The position numbers were made by a program, and so were the translations under genes. A model generated the notes under the pieces. It made no database searches, had not been told where the DNA came from, and saw only the letters and a list, made by a program, of their open reading frames with translations. A DNA stretch of 7,281 nucleotides from Sphingomonas sp. (GTDB taxonomy: Bacteria; Pseudomonadota; Alphaproteobacteria; Sphingomonadales; Sphingomonadaceae), in the NCBI GenBank assembly GCA_021154945.1, contig JAJNQF010000044.1:1-7281 (forward strand), given 5' to 3'. The first letter of the stretch is position 1. Every line of letters starts with the position of its first letter. Positions 5,332 to 7,281 of the stretch are shown here, piece by piece.

Positions 5332-6792
5332 TCAGGGAACGCGGGCGAGCCAACCGCCGGTGAATCCGGCACGGTCCAGCCCGCGGCGGATATGCGGGTT
5401 ACGCCGCATCGTGTTCCAGACCATGCCGGTCCGCCAATTCTCGATCATCGCAACGATCGGTCCCTGGTCGATACCGAGATAATCTACGTCGACCCAGCCC
5501 ACGCCGGGCACGATCCGGCCATGCTTCAGCGGCTCACCCATCTCGGTCAGCGTCGGGTTGAACGCGTCGAAGAAGCCGTATTTGCCGTAAATGCCCTTGC
5601 CGTAGCGGTCGTGCATCGCGGTGATCGCCGGGATGACGAGATCGGGCGCGAACACGATCGATCCGACTGCGGCGGTCGGGGCCAGCGTCCCGTCGTCGCG
5701 CGCGCCGGGGCCGCGTTCGGAGTAACTGAAGAATTCGCGCGGGCGACCGGCGATCGTCGCCTTGAAATCGCCGGGCCCGTCGCACGCGGTCAGTCCCCAG
5801 ATGTCGGGGCCATAGCCGGCGAACTGGCGGCCATTCGCACCACCGTTGGAGATCGCATAGTCGCGCTGCGCGATCGTCGCGCGCCGGCTGTTTTCGAAAT
5901 AATCGATGTCCTTGGTCGCGATGTACGCGTCGCGGATGCCGCGGAAATCGACCCAGACATGGCTGTATTGATGCACGAACATCGGCGGGTAATGGAGATG
6001 GTCGCCGCTCCACGACGGCTCGAACTTCGCGGTCAGCGCGCCCCAGGTCGACGGCGGCAGCGGATGCGTCGGCGATCCCAGCGCGAGCAGATACATCAGC
6101 ATCCCCTCGTTGTAGATGTTCCAGTCGCTGGCGATGAACCCGCTCTCGGGATGCCAGCCCATCGACAGGAACGGCGCACGTGGCGTGATCCACGTCCAGT
6201 CGACCGCACCATAGATCTGGTCCGCCAGCGCGCGAATCCGCTGTTCCTCGGGATGATCGCCATCGAACCAGCTCTGCGCGAACAATATGCCGCCGAGCAG
6301 CAACGCGGTATCGATCGTCGACAGCTCGGCGCGCGCGAACCGCTGGCCCTTGGTGATGCCGAGAAAGTGGTAGAAAAAGCCCTTGTAGCCGCTGTTGCCG
6401 GTCGGCTCGGGGCCCATCGGTGCGATCGCGAAGAACTCCATCGTTGCCAGCGTCCGCTTGCGCGCCTGTTCGCGCGTGATCCAGCCGTTAACGACGCCAA
6501 TCGGATACGCGGTGAGCGCGAACCCGACCGCGGCGATCGACGAGAAGGAGGGCGTCGGCCAGCGATCGAGCGCGAGCCCCGTCACCGGATCGGTCGTGTC
6601 CCAGAAATACAGGAACGCGCGCTCCTGCAGATTGTCGATCAGCGGGTTGGCAGAGGGCGGCGGTTCGGGCGGCGCGGTCCCCGTGACGTTTTCGATCGCC
6701 TTGACCAGCGGCCGTCCGACCGATGTGCATCCTGCGGTCAGTCCACCGAGTGATAGTGCGCCGGTGCCCAGAAACTGCCGTCTATCGAGCAT
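5332..6792 (-). CDS. glucoamylase-like (GH144-related) Tat-exported putative lipoprotein
   Basis: A 486-residue secreted protein of the glucoamylase-like family (COG5368 / Glycoamylase domain type). Characterised relatives include endo-beta-1,2-glucanases of family GH144 and the hydrolase-like part of cyclic beta-1,2-glucan synthases, so a glucan hydrolase acting in the periplasm or at a membrane is likely; the exact substrate is not visible. Seen: a Tat motif DRRQFLG (3-9) and lipobox LTAGC (Cys22), a proline-rich spacer (40-48), then the alpha-toroid-type domain: FLYFWDTTDPVTGLALDR (60-77), GFFYHFL, ELSTIDTALLLGG (Glu156, Asp161), YGAVDWTW (Asp198), MGWHPESGF, WNIYNEGMLMYLLALGSPTH (Glu229), FVHQYSHVWVDFRGIRD, YGPDIWGLTACDGPGD, and a C-terminal VDYLGIDQGPIVAMIEN segment. 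The acidic residues named are candidates only. It follows the TonB receptor gene by 67 bases and is probably in the same operon. The start is supported by AGGAG 5 bases upstream. Confidence 0.88.
   Translation of the reverse strand: MLDRRQFLGTGALSLGGLTAGCTSVGRPLVKAIENVTGTAPPEPPPSANPLIDNLQERAFLYFWDTTDPVTGLALDRWPTPSFSSIAAVGFALTAYPIGVVNGWITREQARKRTLATMEFFAIAPMGPEPTGNSGYKGFFYHFLGITKGQRFARAELSTIDTALLLGGILFAQSWFDGDHPEEQRIRALADQIYGAVDWTWITPRAPFLSMGWHPESGFIASDWNIYNEGMLMYLLALGSPTHPLPPSTWGALTAKFEPSWSGDHLHYPPMFVHQYSHVWVDFRGIRDAYIATKDIDYFENSRRATIAQRDYAISNGGANGRQFAGYGPDIWGLTACDGPGDFKATIAGRPREFFSYSERGPGARDDGTLAPTAAVGSIVFAPDLVIPAITAMHDRYGKGIYGKYGFFDAFNPTLTEMGEPLKHGRIVPGVGWVDVDYLGIDQGPIVAMIENWRTGMVWNTMRRNPHIRRGLDRAGFTGGWLARVP
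6727..6792 (-). other. Tat signal peptide with lipobox
   Basis: Residues 1-22 of the glucoamylase-like protein: twin arginines Arg4-Arg5 followed by QFLG, a hydrophobic alanine/glycine/leucine stretch, then LTAG before Cys22. Family knowledge: the twin-arginine route exports folded proteins, and a lipobox cysteine is lipidated and becomes the mature N-terminus. The combination predicts a membrane-anchored periplasmic or surface lipoprotein. The residue after Cys22 is Thr, not Asp, so inner-membrane retention by the usual +2 rule is not indicated. Confidence 0.7.
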
Positions 6793-6797
6793 GGATA

Positions 6798-6803
6798 CTC
6801 CTG
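6798..6803 (-). promoter_or_regulatory. ribosome binding site of the glucoamylase-like gene
   Basis: CAGGAG on the - strand, 5 bases before the ATG at 6792, and the best Shine-Dalgarno match in the window. It decides the start over a longer open frame reaching 6960, which would overlap the receptor gene and hide the signal peptide. The 67-base spacer holds only a 5-bp hairpin (6812-6824). Confidence 0.75.
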
Positions 6804-6859
6804 ATCGGGGACCGCCGATGGCGGCAGGCGACCAACATGGCCGCCCGCCGATTAACGCA

Positions 6860-7281
6860 TCAGAAACGATATCCGACCCTGAACTGGAAGCGGCGGGGCA
6901 GGGTGAGCAGCCCGGTCGGCAGGTTCGTCGGCCCGCCGAAGCTATAGGTTTCGCCGACACCGAGATTGCCCGAATAGCCGGTGTAGTTCTTGTTGTTGAA
7001 GGCGTTGAGCAGATCGACCGCCACGTTGATGTTGTGCGTGTTGAAGACCTTGATGTTGTTCTGGAGCGTCAGATTGACCTCGCAGAACGCAAATACGCTG
7101 CCGAGGCAGTTCTTCGGGCGGTACAGCGATCGGATGGTCTGCTGGTTGACGCTGGTGCCGGCGGACTGGTCCAGCAACTGGAACGCGGTGCCGCTGCCCA
7201 GGGTCGTCAGCGTCGAGAACTGGAATCCGACGGGGAGGTCGACGATACCCGACAGGACGATCCGGTGACGCTCGTCTTGGT
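6860..7281 (-). CDS. TonB-dependent receptor, C-terminal part (cut by window edge)
   Basis: The last 140 or so residues of an outer-membrane beta-barrel receptor that imports a substrate using TonB energy; the plug and most of the barrel lie beyond the right edge. Seen: DERHRIVLSGIVDLPVGFQF, typical of late barrel strands in sphingomonad receptors; a Cys-X7-Cys pair (CLGSVFAFC), likely a disulfide in an outer loop; the strand-forming segment INVAVDLLNAFNNKNYTGY; and a C-terminus RVGYRF ending in phenylalanine, the usual barrel-assembly signal. The frame is open to the edge with no start codon needed inside the window. It precedes the glucoamylase-like gene by 67 bases on the same strand, suggesting that the receptor takes up a glycan or oligosaccharide. 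Substrate is unknown. Confidence 0.9.
   Translation of the reverse strand, partial: QDERHRIVLSGIVDLPVGFQFSTLTTLGSGTAFQLLDQSAGTSVNQQTIRSLYRPKNCLGSVFAFCEVNLTLQNNIKVFNTHNINVAVDLLNAFNNKNYTGYSGNLGVGETYSFGGPTNLPTGLLTLPRRFQFRVGYRF

Noticed and set aside
5317..6753. Long open frame (478 codons) on the + strand opposite the glucoamylase-like gene
   Set aside because: Arginine-rich, low-complexity translation with no family motifs; it mirrors a well-supported gene, as expected from the third-position GC bias.
6812..6824. Small hairpin CCGCC-GAT-GGCGG between the receptor and glucoamylase-like genes
   Set aside because: Only 5 bp and no T-run on the - strand; such hairpins are frequent by chance in GC-rich DNA.
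6860..7177. Treating the receptor fragment as a small complete gene starting at a TTG at 7177
   Set aside because: The frame continues open with receptor-like sequence to the window edge, so it is the tail of a larger gene.

Overview
The window looks like chromosomal DNA of a GC-rich alphaproteobacterium, most likely a sphingomonad (Sphingomonas or a close relative). This rests on the gene content, the style of the proteins (a TonB-dependent receptor ending in YRF, a Tat-type lipoprotein of the glucoamylase-like family) and the short GC-rich palindromes scattered between genes. No tRNA, rRNA, CRISPR array, transposase or phage gene was found.

Left half, + strand: a compact three-gene operon for the branched-chain 2-oxoacid dehydrogenase complex: E1 alpha (bkdA1, 201-1508), E1 beta (bkdA2, 1505-2572, ATGA overlap) and the lipoyl acyltransferase E2 (bkdB, 2572-3936, TAATG overlap). 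Together they convert the 2-oxoacids from valine, leucine and isoleucine to acyl-CoAs. The E3 subunit is not present, so lipoamide dehydrogenase must be supplied from elsewhere. Upstream (1-200) lie a GC-rich palindrome and an AT-rich stretch that may hold the promoter.

Centre: bkdB ends facing a thiolase gene. The 133-base gap is almost filled by a large inverted repeat (3955-4060) made of two facing hairpin units. A related facing pair (2924-3033) sits inside bkdB, in frame, and supplies about 37 residues of the linker between the lipoyl and subunit-binding domains. This is the most notable signal in the window. All four units also carry a run of four G-tracts compatible with a G-quadruplex.

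Right half, - strand, transcribed right to left: the C-terminal end of a TonB-dependent outer-membrane receptor (6860-7281, cut by the window edge), a Tat-exported putative lipoprotein of the glucoamylase-like / GH144-related family (5332-6792), and an acetyl-CoA C-acyltransferase-type thiolase (4070-5266). Receptor and hydrolase look like a glycan uptake and degradation pair. The thiolase may be cotranscribed with them or independent; its acyl-CoA role fits functionally with the converging bkd operon.

Most of the window is ordinary metabolism. I found no evidence of a new multi-gene system; the palindrome-encoded linker and its paired structures are what deserve follow-up.
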